From Massilia psychrophila (GTDB taxonomy: Bacteria; Pseudomonadota; Gammaproteobacteria; Burkholderiales; Burkholderiaceae_D), in contig NZ_PDOB01000012.1 in assembly GCF_002760665.1 (NCBI RefSeq), forward strand, positions 1-64,000: a stretch of 64,000 bases of DNA. The letters run 5' to 3'. A program made the translations under genes and the position numbers. Positions 26,581 to 35,597 of this stretch are shown piece after piece. Under the pieces are notes generated by a model. The model was not told where the DNA came from. It saw only the letters and a program-made list of their open reading frames with translations, and did not search any database. The stretch's first letter is position 1. Each line of letters starts with the position of its first letter.

Positions 26581-27287
26581 GCCAGCAAGTCTAACTGGGC
26601 CTGGTCAAGAAAGCACCATTCACCCTCGGCTATGCCGAGCGCTTCGAGCGTCAAGCCGCCGATGGCCGAGCGATGCAGCGCCAAGCAATGGTTGCTTGCC
26701 GCCGCCAGCATGCGCTTGACCTGGTGGTATTTACCCTGCTCGAGCACGATTTCGAGCTGGTGGGGGCCGCGCTGGACGCAGCTCAAGGCCGCCAGCGGGG
26801 CCGGCTCGTCGTGCAGCTTGACGCCGGCCAGCAGCTCGTCGATCAGCGCCTGGGTTACCGGCTCCTGCGTCGTCGCCTGGTAGATTTTTGGCACGTGGCG
26901 CTTGGGCGAGGATTGGGCGTGGATGAACGGGCCGTCGTCCGACATCAGCAGCATGCCGGTGGTATCGTGGTCGAGCCGGCCTACCGGCTGCACGTCGCGC
27001 CAGGTAAATTGCTCAGGCAGCAAGGTCAGCACGCCGGGATGGTGGCTCGGTTTGCGCGAACATTCATAATTGGCCGGCTTGTGGAGGGCGATGTAGACCC
27101 GTTCGCGCACCTGCCACGGTTCGCCGAACACGGTCAGCACCAGGCCATCGGTGTCGAAACTTGTCTTGTAATTGGTATGCGGCGCGCCGTCGATGACAAC
27201 TTCGCCGTCCTCAATCAGCGCGCGACAGTATTTGCGCGTGCCGAAGCCTTGCGATTGGATAATGCGGTCTAGGGATAATTTGCTCAT
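26577..27287 (-). CDS. rsuA: 16S rRNA pseudouridine(516) synthase, RsuA family
   Basis: The 236-residue protein has an N-terminal S4 RNA-binding domain (SLDRIIQSQGFGTRKYCRALIEDGEVVIDG). The catalytic domain holds the aspartate in GRLDHDTTGMLLMSDDG, then the QGKYHQVKRMLAA segment and LHRSAIGGLTL. It isomerises one uridine in 16S rRNA. ATG at 27287 (MSKLSLD) is chosen because the S4 domain starts there; a longer frame to 27443 shows no homology-like sequence. RsuA rather than RluB/E/F is favoured by length and the LHRxxIGxLTL pattern, but the family members are close. Confidence 0.85.
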   Translation of the reverse strand: MSKLSLDRIIQSQGFGTRKYCRALIEDGEVVIDGAPHTNYKTSFDTDGLVLTVFGEPWQVRERVYIALHKPANYECSRKPSHHPGVLTLLPEQFTWRDVQPVGRLDHDTTGMLLMSDDGPFIHAQSSPKRHVPKIYQATTQEPVTQALIDELLAGVKLHDEPAPLAALSCVQRGPHQLEIVLEQGKYHQVKRMLAAASNHCLALHRSAIGGLTLEALGIAEGEWCFLDQAQLDLLA

Positions 27288-27481
27288 GGGCGGAACTCTA
27301 ACAGAAGGCGACAAGCGCTGACAGGGTGCAGTCGATGCGAATGACAGTCGTGCGCGCCAATGCCGTGGGTCGGTACGGACAGCCAATTCGAGCCTAAAGC
27401 AGGCTGGACAACTGCCCGGCCACCCTCCCCGATGCAATATCAATTAGCAATTGGAAATTTAAGGCAGCGCAAGCAACACCT

Positions 27482-27495
27482 TTGACACAGATCAA
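27482..27495. promoter_or_regulatory. FNR/ANR-type operator upstream of the 27607 gene
   Basis: TTGACACAGATCAA matches the consensus TTGAT-N4-ATCAA in nine of ten positions. Its centre is about 32 bases from a possible -10 element TAGAGT (27517-27522), the spacing of a class II FNR-activated promoter. The start codon lies at 27607. An inverted repeat CGTTAGG/CCTAACG sits at about 27530-27546 at the presumed mRNA start. Confidence 0.6.
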
Positions 27496-27606
27496 GTTTG
27501 TGAACAAGTTCATGGGTAGAGTGAAGCCTCGTTAGGAATCTGCCTAACGGACCTGACGAATGCTTACCTCATCGGTAGGAAAATTAACCCAACAATTGAG
27601 GAAATC

Positions 27607-27966
27607 ATGACCATCGACAATTACTGCAACCGGAACCAGCAAGGCAGCGAGTTTCCTGTTTCAGGGGCAAAGGCCCACGCGATGATTGCCCTTGAGCAAT
27701 CATCTCTATATGCTGCCCGGCTGGCGATTGCACGGTGGATCAATAACAGTTCCAATGTCATGCCGATCGCGGAAGCCACCCTCTCGAGGGCCGCCTGGTA
27801 CGCCCAGACCCAGCAAAACTTTCAGGAATGGCTCGAACGCGGCGGCTTTGCCCAATACGACGTTGCGTCCGGCGAGCAACTCGCGTCAGTCATCGCCGAC
27901 GATGCGGACCTTGCCGGTCCAGTTGCCGGCGGTGGGGCGAGTACGGCGAACTCCTGTTTTGAGTGA
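27607..27966 (+). CDS. Hypothetical protein (119 aa)
   Basis: ATG at 27607 follows TTGAGGAAATC, a good Shine-Dalgarno with GAGGAA about 4-9 bases upstream. The product is a soluble, mostly alpha-helical protein (SAKAHAMIALEQSSLYAARLAIARWIN-like helix, then LSRAAWYAQTQQNFQEWLERGGF) with a disordered glycine/alanine tail ending NSCFE. I recognise no family. The helical core with regularly spaced Ala and Leu could be a small regulatory or phasin-like protein, but that is speculation. The FNR/ANR-like box upstream suggests induction under low oxygen. It is separated from the vgrG gene by 366 bp. Confidence 0.65.
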   Translation: MTIDNYCNRNQQGSEFPVSGAKAHAMIALEQSSLYAARLAIARWINNSSNVMPIAEATLSRAAWYAQTQQNFQEWLERGGFAQYDVASGEQLASVIADDADLAGPVAGGGASTANSCFE

Positions 27967-28332
27967 CTTTATCGACTTTCGGCACCACATGCGGTAAAAA
28001 CGCGGCAAAAATAGCGGCAGCATGACGCTGCCGTGACCTTGCCGCATCTCCAGTCCTCGCACTACCACATCGCTGCGCACGGAATTCTGTATGCCAGCGG
28101 GATTGCCGATAGTTTTTCCCCCTCCAGGTCTTGTCCGCCGCCTTGATCTATCTCAACTCTTTTCTTTAGCATCCGCGCAACAATTCCTTTCGGCACGAAA
28201 TTTTTCGTCGTCAGAAAACATTTTTGCGAAATCGTTGCCGCCTGCGCTCCAAACGTACATTGCGCCATTCGATTTAATGGACTACGCCGCTTCCGGCCGC
28301 CGCCGGCGCTGCGAACATTGGGAGCCCACATC
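27967..28332. other. Intergenic region upstream of vgrG
   Basis: No gene is supported. A short imperfect inverted repeat occurs near 28000-28045 (GCGGCAAAAATAGCGGCAGC with GCTGCCG). No convincing sigma70 or sigma54 promoter was found. The vgrG Shine-Dalgarno (GGGAG, about 28320) is at its right end. Confidence 0.45.
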
Positions 28333-31080
28333 ATGAATTTCCAGCAGCTTCGAGCCGAGATGGCCGGCCTTACCGGCGCCAACCGCCCTATCCGCCTGCG
28401 CCTGTCGACTGAGCGTGGGCCTGTTGACGACCTGCTGCTGGTCAAGCATGTCAACGGGGTCGAGACCATGTGCGGCGGCCTGGAATATCGCCTGTTGTGC
28501 GTCGCCAGCAAGGCCGGCCTTCCGCTCAAACAATTCAATGCCATGCCCGTCGAACTGCAGTTCGTCACCGACACCGGCCGCCTGCGGTCCGCCTGCGGGA
28601 TAGTTGCCCATGCCGCCGAAGGCGAAAGCGACGGCGGCTTGGCGACCTACCAACTGGTCGTGTGCGATGCGTTGACGTTGATGGAACAGCGCATCAACAC
28701 CCGTATCTTCCGGGGCGCCAGCGAGATCGATATCACCCACACCATCCTGCGCGAATGGCGGCAAAACAATGCCGTGATGGCGCGTGCGTTCGACTTTTCA
28801 CTGTTGCACATGAGATCGTACCCGGCCAGGGAATTCACGATGCAGTACAACGAGTCGGACGCGGCATTCCTGCGCCGCCTGTGGAAGCGGCGCGGCCTGG
28901 CCTGGTTTTTCCAGGCTGGTCAGGCGACCGAATCGGGCAGCAAGGAAGTATCGGGCCACACGCTTGTATTGTTTGACAATAACCAGTCGCTGCAGCAGAA
29001 CGCCGCCGGCACGGTACGCTACCACCGGGACGATGGCACGGAGAAGCGTGACAGCATCACCGCGTGGCATGCCCTTCGCTCACTGACTGCCGGCAAGGTA
29101 AGCCGGCATAGCTGGGATTACCTGCAGGCGTGGCCAAGCGAAAGCGAGGAAACCAGCAGCAACGACCAAGGAGTTCTCGGCAACCAGTTTGCTGCTGGCC
29201 TAAACGACTACCAGGTCGACGTGCCGCATGCCGGGAACGACGCTGCCGACTACCGCAACCTGGCGATGCTGCGCATGCAAGGTCACGAATACCAGGCAAA
29301 GTATTTTGAGGCCGAAAGTGGGGGGCGCGAGCTATGCGTCGGCCAGTGGATCGTCGTCACCGGCCACCCCGAGATCGACGCCCACACAAAGGAGGAACGC
29401 GAATTCGTCATCACAAAATTGCGCATCGACGCGGAAAACAACCTGCCCAAGGCGACCAACGACAGGGTATTGCGTCTGTTCAGGTTGAATAAATGGCGCG
29501 CGGACGACGACGGACTGGCGCAGGCCAGCGCCGAACGGGGCGCCCGCTATACCAATCGATTCACCTGCGTGCGGCGCGCAATCCCGATCGTACCAGCCTA
29601 CGATCCCCGCATCGACCTGCCGCGCACCGAAATGCAGAGCGTGATCGTTGTCGGCCCTGGCGAGGAGGAGGTGTATTGCGATCGGCATGGCCGGGTCAAA
29701 GTACGCTTCCCGGCGTGCCGCCCGGCCGACCATGTGCATGCGCAGGGAGCGGGAGCGTCGGAAAGCGACCGCGACTCGGCGTGGGTGCGCGTCGCCAGTT
29801 CCTGGACCGGCGAACTTTACGGCGCGATCTCGCTGCCCCGTGCGGGCGACGAGTGCCTCGTTAGCTTTCTTGGAGGCGACCCGGACAAGCCGGTCATCAC
29901 CGGCCGCGTACACGGCGGCCGTACCCCGCCGCCGGCTTTCAGCCATCGCGGTCACCTGCCGGGAAACCGCTTCCTTTCCGGCATAAAAAGCCGCGAAGTG
30001 AAGGGCTTGCGCTACAACCAGCTGCGGATGGACGATACCCCCGGCCAGATCAGCGCGCAACTGGCGAGCGAGCATGGCCATAGCCAACTGAATCTGGGGC
30101 ACCTGACTCACGCGAGAAACGACGGCAAAGGCGAGCAGCGCGGCGAAGGCGCCGAATTGCGCAGCGATGAGCACGTCGCCCTGCGCGCAGCCAAGGGCTT
30201 GCTGCTGACCGCATGGAAGCGCCTGAACGCCGTCGACAGCCAGCTTGCCCGCGCTGAATACCTCTCGCTGATGGAGCAATGCCTGGAACAGTGCCGAACC
30301 CTGGGCAACTATGCGGCCGACAATCAGGCGCTGCCGGTGGACGACAGGCCCCAGGCCGAGCTGCATTCGAAGTTCCAGCGGTGGGAAAACGGCAGCAACA
30401 CCGCCCCCGATGGGCTGGACGGCGGCGCCGCCCTGATCGGCGTCACCGCGCCCGAAGGCATTAGCTTTGCCACGTCCAAGGCAATCGTCAGCTATGCGGC
30501 CAGCAATATCGACAGCGTGGCCCAACAGCACATGCAGCTGACGGCCGGCCAGCATTTCAACCTGAATGCGGGGCAAGGCGTCTCGCTGTTTTCTCACCAT
30601 GGCGGCATCAGGGCGATCGCCCATCACGGCAAATTCTTACTGCAAAGCCAGCACGACGACACCGAGCTCAACTCCGCCAAGAACGTCAAGGTCACCGCAA
30701 CGGACGGCAAGATCGTCATGATGGCGAAAGAAATTCAACTGATCGCTGAAGACGGCTCCTTCATCAAGATCGGCGGCGGCATCACGCTGGGCACCAACGG
30801 CGATATCAAACACCAGGCCGCCAACTTCCCGTTCAGCGGACCGGCCACCATGCAAGCTGAAATGCCGACCTTCGGCGGCGGCAGTCCGGACCAGAAGTTC
30901 GTGCTTAAGTACGGCGCCCACACTGACGACGCCGTGATCGCACCCAACCGGCAATTCGAGATCGACATGACCGACGGCAGCACGCTGCAGGGCATCAGCG
31001 ATGCGGCCGGCAATACCAGTCTGTTGCAAAGCGATGCGATGCATATCGCACATATCCGTATCTTGACCGACAAAATATAA
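28333..31080 (+). CDS. vgrG: Type VI secretion tip protein VgrG with C-terminal DUF2345 extension
   Basis: The 915-residue protein has the gp27/gp44-like N-terminal part (RLRLSTERGPVDDLLLVKHVNG; LAWFFQAG). The gp5 OB-fold part is VVGPGEEEVYCDRHGRVKVRF with SAWVRVASSWTGELYGAISLPRAGDECLVSFLGGDPDKPVITGRV. A repetitive DUF2345 beta-helix extension follows (SFATSKAIVSYAASN, HFNLNAGQGVSLF, NVKVTATDGKIVMMAKEIQL). VgrG trimers tip the Hcp tube and carry effectors. ATG at 28333 (MNFQQL) has GGGAG upstream; a start five codons earlier is possible. It heads an effector island with a Tle3-like lipase, its adaptor and a PAAR protein. No T6SS structural gene is in the window, so it is an orphan island. Confidence 0.93.
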   Translation: MNFQQLRAEMAGLTGANRPIRLRLSTERGPVDDLLLVKHVNGVETMCGGLEYRLLCVASKAGLPLKQFNAMPVELQFVTDTGRLRSACGIVAHAAEGESDGGLATYQLVVCDALTLMEQRINTRIFRGASEIDITHTILREWRQNNAVMARAFDFSLLHMRSYPAREFTMQYNESDAAFLRRLWKRRGLAWFFQAGQATESGSKEVSGHTLVLFDNNQSLQQNAAGTVRYHRDDGTEKRDSITAWHALRSLTAGKVSRHSWDYLQAWPSESEETSSNDQGVLGNQFAAGLNDYQVDVPHAGNDAADYRNLAMLRMQGHEYQAKYFEAESGGRELCVGQWIVVTGHPEIDAHTKEEREFVITKLRIDAENNLPKATNDRVLRLFRLNKWRADDDGLAQASAERGARYTNRFTCVRRAIPIVPAYDPRIDLPRTEMQSVIVVGPGEEEVYCDRHGRVKVRFPACRPADHVHAQGAGASESDRDSAWVRVASSWTGELYGAISLPRAGDECLVSFLGGDPDKPVITGRVHGGRTPPPAFSHRGHLPGNRFLSGIKSREVKGLRYNQLRMDDTPGQISAQLASEHGHSQLNLGHLTHARNDGKGEQRGEGAELRSDEHVALRAAKGLLLTAWKRLNAVDSQLARAEYLSLMEQCLEQCRTLGNYAADNQALPVDDRPQAELHSKFQRWENGSNTAPDGLDGGAALIGVTAPEGISFATSKAIVSYAASNIDSVAQQHMQLTAGQHFNLNAGQGVSLFSHHGGIRAIAHHGKFLLQSQHDDTELNSAKNVKVTATDGKIVMMAKEIQLIAEDGSFIKIGGGITLGTNGDIKHQAANFPFSGPATMQAEMPTFGGGSPDQKFVLKYGAHTDDAVIAPNRQFEIDMTDGSTLQGISDAAGNTSLLQSDAMHIAHIRILTDKI

Positions 31081-31126
31081 CGCCAGGGAGACGGCTCGAT
31101 GAGCTATCCACGAGAACAGTTTTGCG

Positions 31127-33433
31127 TTGGCCGGGAAACCAGCGTCCTGCAATGCGATCGGCGATCCGACAAGACGGTCGACGTACGGCCTGCCCTGCAA
31201 TGTCATTGTCATTCACGGCGTCAACGACGTCGGCACCAGCTTCGGCGCTGTGGAGGAAGGCTTGTGCGCCGGACTCGACGTTCGGCTCCATGGCACCGGT
31301 CCTGGCAAGCAAGGGCGGTTTGTGGCGGGCAGCTACCGCCTGCCGAGCGCGAAGGACAAGGACGTGGTCGAGCCCGACCCGGATGCGGTGTTCTTCAAGC
31401 GCAAGATAGATGTCAAGACGCATAGCCCTGTCATTCCGTTTTACTGGGGCTTTCGCGAAGTTTTCAGTCAGGCCGGCACAAAAAACGGCCAGCGTATCGA
31501 CCGCTTCGGCAACCGCCTGGACAAGGACTTGTCGAAGGGCGGTGGCCCGTTCGGCAACGCCACCAGCACGCTGCCCGACATGTGGAACCACGGCCTGTCC
31601 GCGCCCTTCGATGTGGTTGGCGACGCTGTCCGGCCGCTTCTTAGCGCACCCGGCCGGATGTACATGGTTCTTGCCGCCAAGCGATTGGCAGCGCTGATCG
31701 CGATGATCCGCGACTACGACGTCAATGAGGCAGTCTCGATCGTTGCACACAGCCAGGGCTGTTTGATATCGCTGCTGGCGCAGGCATTCCTGCTCGACGA
31801 GGGGCAGCGCCCGGCCGACACCTTGATCCTGACGCACCCGCCGTACAGCCTGGACGAGGAAGCAAACTTTATTCTCAAGGTGCTCGAAAAGCTACCTGGA
31901 GGATCCGACGCGGCGATGGACGGCCACTACGGCGCCATCAGCGCGCGCCAAACCTTCGACGCGCGCTTGCGTACCTTGGTAAACATCGTGCAGGGCGTGG
32001 CGGCGAAAAAACACACGACGCCGGCACTGGCGGCATTGACCGATCACGGCAAATACCACGGCATGGTGGGTTCGAAATGGAATGCGGGCGCCGACCGCGA
32101 CAACCGCGGCAAGGTCTATCTGTACTTCTGTCCGGAAGACATGACGGTTGCGCTCGACAACATGAAGGGCATCGGCTGGCAAGGCGTGCCCGATTTCATG
32201 AGCGGCACGGCTTTGTCGAAAACGAAGGGGGAAAAGAAGAAAAGCATGTGGGGTGACGCTACTGCGCAATGGGCTACCGAACTGCAACACCGCAAGCCGC
32301 TGTCCGAACTGGGGCCGGGCTTTTTGCAGCGCGTGTTCACCAGCAAGCAACGCTTCGACGCGGCAAAGAAAAAGCTTGGCGCGGTGCTCATAGGCCAGGC
32401 GCCGCACGACTTCGCCTTGCGCACCGAAGACGAAGACGACCATGCCCATGTGGCGGCAGCGAACCGCGGCCACCGCGCCAACCATGACGAAGCCGTGTGG
32501 CCGCCAAAGCCGAGTCGCTGGGATTTTCTACAGACCGAGGTGGGCAAGCGCGACGGCATCCGCAGGATCAACGGCGAAGCGCTGCTCGTGCCGGTGCCTG
32601 CCGACCTGCGCGGCAGCGGCCAGATCGATCCGAAGAACATCCCCAAGGATTCGGCGCAGGCCAAGCTGTCAGCCAAGGATCAGGGACCATGCGAGGAAGT
32701 CGATCCGATCGATGCGGCGATTGCCATTACCAGCAGCAACGGACTGAAAGCATGGCGCGAAGATTGTCCGGATCCTTCGGGCGCGCTGCGTCGTCCCGGC
32801 TCGCCGCAAAAGTTGTCGTTCGCCGAGCGCAAGCTGGTCGAGGAGCGTTACAACAAGGATAACAAGCTGGTGCAACTGGGGCCGGAGGCGCAACGCGCGA
32901 TCCTGGAAGTGGTGCGCTACCCGGATGGCAAAGTGAGCGCGCTGGTAGAGGAGAGCCCGAACGAAGCGCGCAAACGCTGGCAGCACGAAGTGAGTCCGAA
33001 GTCATTTCATGGCGCGATCATCGGCAGTGCCAAAAATCATAGCAACGTGACCGCCTACGATGTGGCGATCGGTGGCGGGCAGGCATCGAGCGATCCGAAG
33101 TTCTATGCGTATTTGTGTGCGGTTGCCGACTGGCGCTTGCAAAATAATCCGTCGGCACCTGTACGGCCGTCCATCACGCGGTGGGAAGATTTTATTTCTG
33201 ATTTCGGAATCTACTGGAGCGTCGAACCACCGTCGCGCAAGGACCTTATCCAGGGAAATGCCGACTATTACAGCAATGGCAAGCTACCAGCCTGCGTTCC
33301 GGCGCTGCGTGCGGGAATACCGTCGCTCGTCGTGTGCGAAACCATGCAGGGCACCCGGTCAACCCGGGCACCGACACCGGAACCCAAACAGGCAGTCAAG
33401 ACGGCCGGCGACGGCAGCAAGGAGAAAGCATGA
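31127..33433 (+). CDS. tle3: Tle3-type T6SS lipase effector (alpha/beta hydrolase, DUF3274)
   Basis: This is a 768-residue predicted phospholipase. The alpha/beta-hydrolase opening NVIVIHGVND is near residues 25-34. The nucleophile elbow is AHSQG with Ser209, preceded by VSIV, and the family allows Ala or Gly at the first position. The C-terminal part has the DUF3274-like region ending in YLCAVADWRL. In Pseudomonas aeruginosa, Tle3 is delivered by VgrG2b with the help of Tla3, and the same three families sit here in a row. Initiation is odd: the open frame can start only at TTG 31127. The well-placed GGGAG/ATG at 31099 is in another frame, which suggests either an unusual start or a small frameshift. 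It overlaps the next gene by 4 bp (33430-33433). Confidence 0.85.
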   Translation: MAGKPASCNAIGDPTRRSTYGLPCNVIVIHGVNDVGTSFGAVEEGLCAGLDVRLHGTGPGKQGRFVAGSYRLPSAKDKDVVEPDPDAVFFKRKIDVKTHSPVIPFYWGFREVFSQAGTKNGQRIDRFGNRLDKDLSKGGGPFGNATSTLPDMWNHGLSAPFDVVGDAVRPLLSAPGRMYMVLAAKRLAALIAMIRDYDVNEAVSIVAHSQGCLISLLAQAFLLDEGQRPADTLILTHPPYSLDEEANFILKVLEKLPGGSDAAMDGHYGAISARQTFDARLRTLVNIVQGVAAKKHTTPALAALTDHGKYHGMVGSKWNAGADRDNRGKVYLYFCPEDMTVALDNMKGIGWQGVPDFMSGTALSKTKGEKKKSMWGDATAQWATELQHRKPLSELGPGFLQRVFTSKQRFDAAKKKLGAVLIGQAPHDFALRTEDEDDHAHVAAANRGHRANHDEAVWPPKPSRWDFLQTEVGKRDGIRRINGEALLVPVPADLRGSGQIDPKNIPKDSAQAKLSAKDQGPCEEVDPIDAAIAITSSNGLKAWREDCPDPSGALRRPGSPQKLSFAERKLVEERYNKDNKLVQLGPEAQRAILEVVRYPDGKVSALVEESPNEARKRWQHEVSPKSFHGAIIGSAKNHSNVTAYDVAIGGGQASSDPKFYAYLCAVADWRLQNNPSAPVRPSITRWEDFISDFGIYWSVEPPSRKDLIQGNADYYSNGKLPACVPALRAGIPSLVVCETMQGTRSTRAPTPEPKQAVKTAGDGSKEKA

Positions 33434-35223
33434 GCTCCGTCGCCAGCACCCGTCCTCCGAAGCTGTGGCAGTACCTGCTGGGAGCCTTGATCGCACTGGT
33501 TTTCCTGATCCCGCTATGGACATTGTTCGTCGCGCGCGTCATTCAACCCGAGTCCTTTATTCTTAGTCAGGAGCAATCGATGAACAACACATGGATGTGG
33601 CCGGTCGTTAAGTGGGGTGTTCTATTGCCCACCGCAGTAGTAGGGCTGCTCTTCGGTGCGCGCTGGAGCATGGCGTCGAAGAATGTGCCGACAAAGCCCC
33701 CCCAGGCACAGGCGCAACAGGTTGCCGTGAGCGATCAGGCGAAACGGGAATACGTGCTGGAAGTGATCGGCCTAGGCGTAACGTTTGACAAATACCGCCA
33801 AAGAAAACTATGGGAGGCACTGCAAGCTGGCAGTCCACAGGCGACGATCCGTGAACAGAACAAAGAAAAATATGAATGGAGCGCGCAGGACAAAAAGGGG
33901 CTCGGCGGCGGGCGCGGCGGCGACTCGCTGGAAAACGGTGCGCAGTACACTCCCATGTATTACGGGGTTCCGGTCTTCGATGCTGAAGGACCAATCCTGA
34001 ATCCTGCGCGCGCTGAAAAGCCGACGAGCCCATTGATGGGCCTGGCCGGCGGAGCGATTTCTTCCGGGATGGCCTGGCATTTGTTTGTAATCGGCCAGCG
34101 CCGCTTCGACGAACATCCCGATCGCATACTGGAGGACGTGTTCGCCTTTTTCGACGCCAATCCCGATGTGCCATACATCGTGCTCAATTCGGACGACGGG
34201 ATGGGGCCACGCGACAGCTACCGTCCTGCAGGGGCCGCCAAACTGCTCAGAGACGGCTACTACATCCCGGAAATGCCGGATTCCTCCGCACTGTTCGTGC
34301 TGGCCCGGCGCGAACGCGTTGATCCGGTAAGGCCGTTCGTGTGGGACGACCCGGACAACAAGTTCCTGCAAAATGTCTTTCGCTGGATGTATGGCGAACT
34401 GATGGCCGCCGTTCCCCATCCGCGGCGCCAGCAGCTTAATCGTACGCCGGCCCAGGTGGGCGCTGATATGATTCGTCGCGAAAACAACGAACCCGTCGAA
34501 CGCCCTCCCCTTGTGACCGAATGGCTGGAAGCGACCGCAGCCTTCGCGCAACGCCCCGACATCCGTGGCACCGGCGTCACCGGCATGCTGGACAACCTCA
34601 ACCCGTTTTCCCATCATCCGCCGAAGGAATGGCAACCAACTCCCTGGTTCCCGATTCCCTGGAACAAAAACCAGTTGGCCACTTTCGACCGGTTGCCGAC
34701 CCTCGGTTTCATCCACCGCCCCACCTTCGTCCGCTTCGCCGACGAACAAGGCAAACCATTGACGCGCCGCGACGAACGCGAAAAAGCATTGCAGGCGGGT
34801 TGGCAGACAGCTCTGCAAACCTTGCCTGAAGCCCAGCGCGCCAGCGCCCTGGCCCGGGTTGTTGTCGCCACCGGCGGCAGTACTGAGCAAATGATCGCCC
34901 TGCACGGCACGCTCAATGCGTACGCCGCCAGCGGCGGGCCGGAACTCGACAGCGCAAAATCCACCCAGTTCATCGATACCGACAAACGCCTGGGTAATAC
35001 CGGGGCGGCCACGCTGTTCGTGCAAATGGCCATTGGCGTCATGGGCAGCTACCGTGATGGCGGCATCAGCGCCGCCATCAACCTGCGCAACCCGAACGAG
35101 GCATCCATCGTTTTCGTCAGCCCGCCATCGGATGAGAAGCGCAAGACGCAGACCCACCCGAACGGCGGCGATGTATTCGCTCACCGCGGCACGCCCGCCA
35201 TCGATCCGAACAATTACAAGTGA
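33430..35223 (+). CDS. tla3: Tla3-like T6SS lipase adaptor (DUF2875)
   Basis: The 597-residue protein has two N-terminal hydrophobic segments (LLGALIALVFLIPLWTLFVA, about 15-35, and VVKWGVLLPTAVVGLLFGA, about 60-80). A large soluble domain begins REYVLEVIGLGVTFDKY and includes YYGVPVFDAEGP, IVLNSDDGMGPRDSYRP and VSPPSDEKRKTQTHPNGGDVF. This composition matches DUF2875 proteins that load Tle3-family lipases onto VgrG. It follows tle3 with an ATGA overlap, supporting a 1:1 translated pair, and is followed after 19 bp by PAAR. The family assignment rests on recalled sequence likeness and conserved gene order. Confidence 0.82.
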   Translation: MSSVASTRPPKLWQYLLGALIALVFLIPLWTLFVARVIQPESFILSQEQSMNNTWMWPVVKWGVLLPTAVVGLLFGARWSMASKNVPTKPPQAQAQQVAVSDQAKREYVLEVIGLGVTFDKYRQRKLWEALQAGSPQATIREQNKEKYEWSAQDKKGLGGGRGGDSLENGAQYTPMYYGVPVFDAEGPILNPARAEKPTSPLMGLAGGAISSGMAWHLFVIGQRRFDEHPDRILEDVFAFFDANPDVPYIVLNSDDGMGPRDSYRPAGAAKLLRDGYYIPEMPDSSALFVLARRERVDPVRPFVWDDPDNKFLQNVFRWMYGELMAAVPHPRRQQLNRTPAQVGADMIRRENNEPVERPPLVTEWLEATAAFAQRPDIRGTGVTGMLDNLNPFSHHPPKEWQPTPWFPIPWNKNQLATFDRLPTLGFIHRPTFVRFADEQGKPLTRRDEREKALQAGWQTALQTLPEAQRASALARVVVATGGSTEQMIALHGTLNAYAASGGPELDSAKSTQFIDTDKRLGNTGAATLFVQMAIGVMGSYRDGGISAAINLRNPNEASIVFVSPPSDEKRKTQTHPNGGDVFAHRGTPAIDPNNYK

Positions 35224-35242
35224 CAATTGACGAGGACTTCCA

Positions 35243-35503
35243 ATGCGCAAAGTCATCCGTTTAAATGACCCTACCAGCCATGGCGGCAAAGTGGCCAGCG
35301 TCGCTGCAAGCCACTTTACGCTCGATGGCGTTGCTGTCGCCCGCGTCGGTGACAAGACCACATGTCCGGTCCATGGCACCGGAACGATTGTGGAAGGCGA
35401 TCCGCACCATACGATCGACGGGGTTGCAGTCGCGTACGAAGGCCACAAAACGAGCTGTGGTGCGGCCCTGATTCCGACCGTGACGAACTTCACATGCGGC
35501 TAA
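35243..35503 (+). CDS. PAAR-domain T6SS spike-tip protein
   Basis: The 86-residue single-domain PAAR protein (RKVIRLNDPTSHGGKVASV, VARVGDKTTCPVHGTGTIVEG, IDGVAVAYEGHKTSCGA) carries the cysteine and histidine residues that bind the apical metal ion. It would sharpen the VgrG trimer and has no effector extension. GAGGA lies upstream of the ATG. It closes the vgrG-tle3-tla3-PAAR unit, and a strong hairpin follows 43 bases downstream. Confidence 0.93.
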   Translation: MRKVIRLNDPTSHGGKVASVAASHFTLDGVAVARVGDKTTCPVHGTGTIVEGDPHHTIDGVAVAYEGHKTSCGAALIPTVTNFTCG

Positions 35504-35545
35504 CGCTTAGCGAAAGAAGTTTATTGTCGGACAGCGCAACGCAAA

Positions 35546-35576
35546 AGAAGACGGCAGCGTTGCGCTGCCGTCTTCT
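35546..35576. terminator. Strong hairpin after the PAAR gene
   Basis: AGAAGACGGCAGC and GCTGCCGTCTTCT make a perfect 13-bp stem with a 5-base loop. On the plus strand no T run follows. On the minus strand TTTT follows, so it may end transcripts from the sppA side as well as stabilise the 3' end of the T6SS mRNA. Confidence 0.65.
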
Positions 35577-35597
35577 GGTCCCGCAAGGAGACTTTCA

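Noticed and set aside
28180-28205. Possible sigma54 promoter upstream of vgrG (CGGCACGAAAT region)
   Set aside because: The -24 half is fair but the -12 GC element is missing (TTTTTC instead of TTGC-like).
29332-30627. 431-codon minus-strand frame
   Set aside because: Antisense to vgrG, which has strong domain evidence.
33808-35493. 561-codon minus-strand frame
   Set aside because: Antisense to tla3 and PAAR; no ribosome-binding site or known motif.
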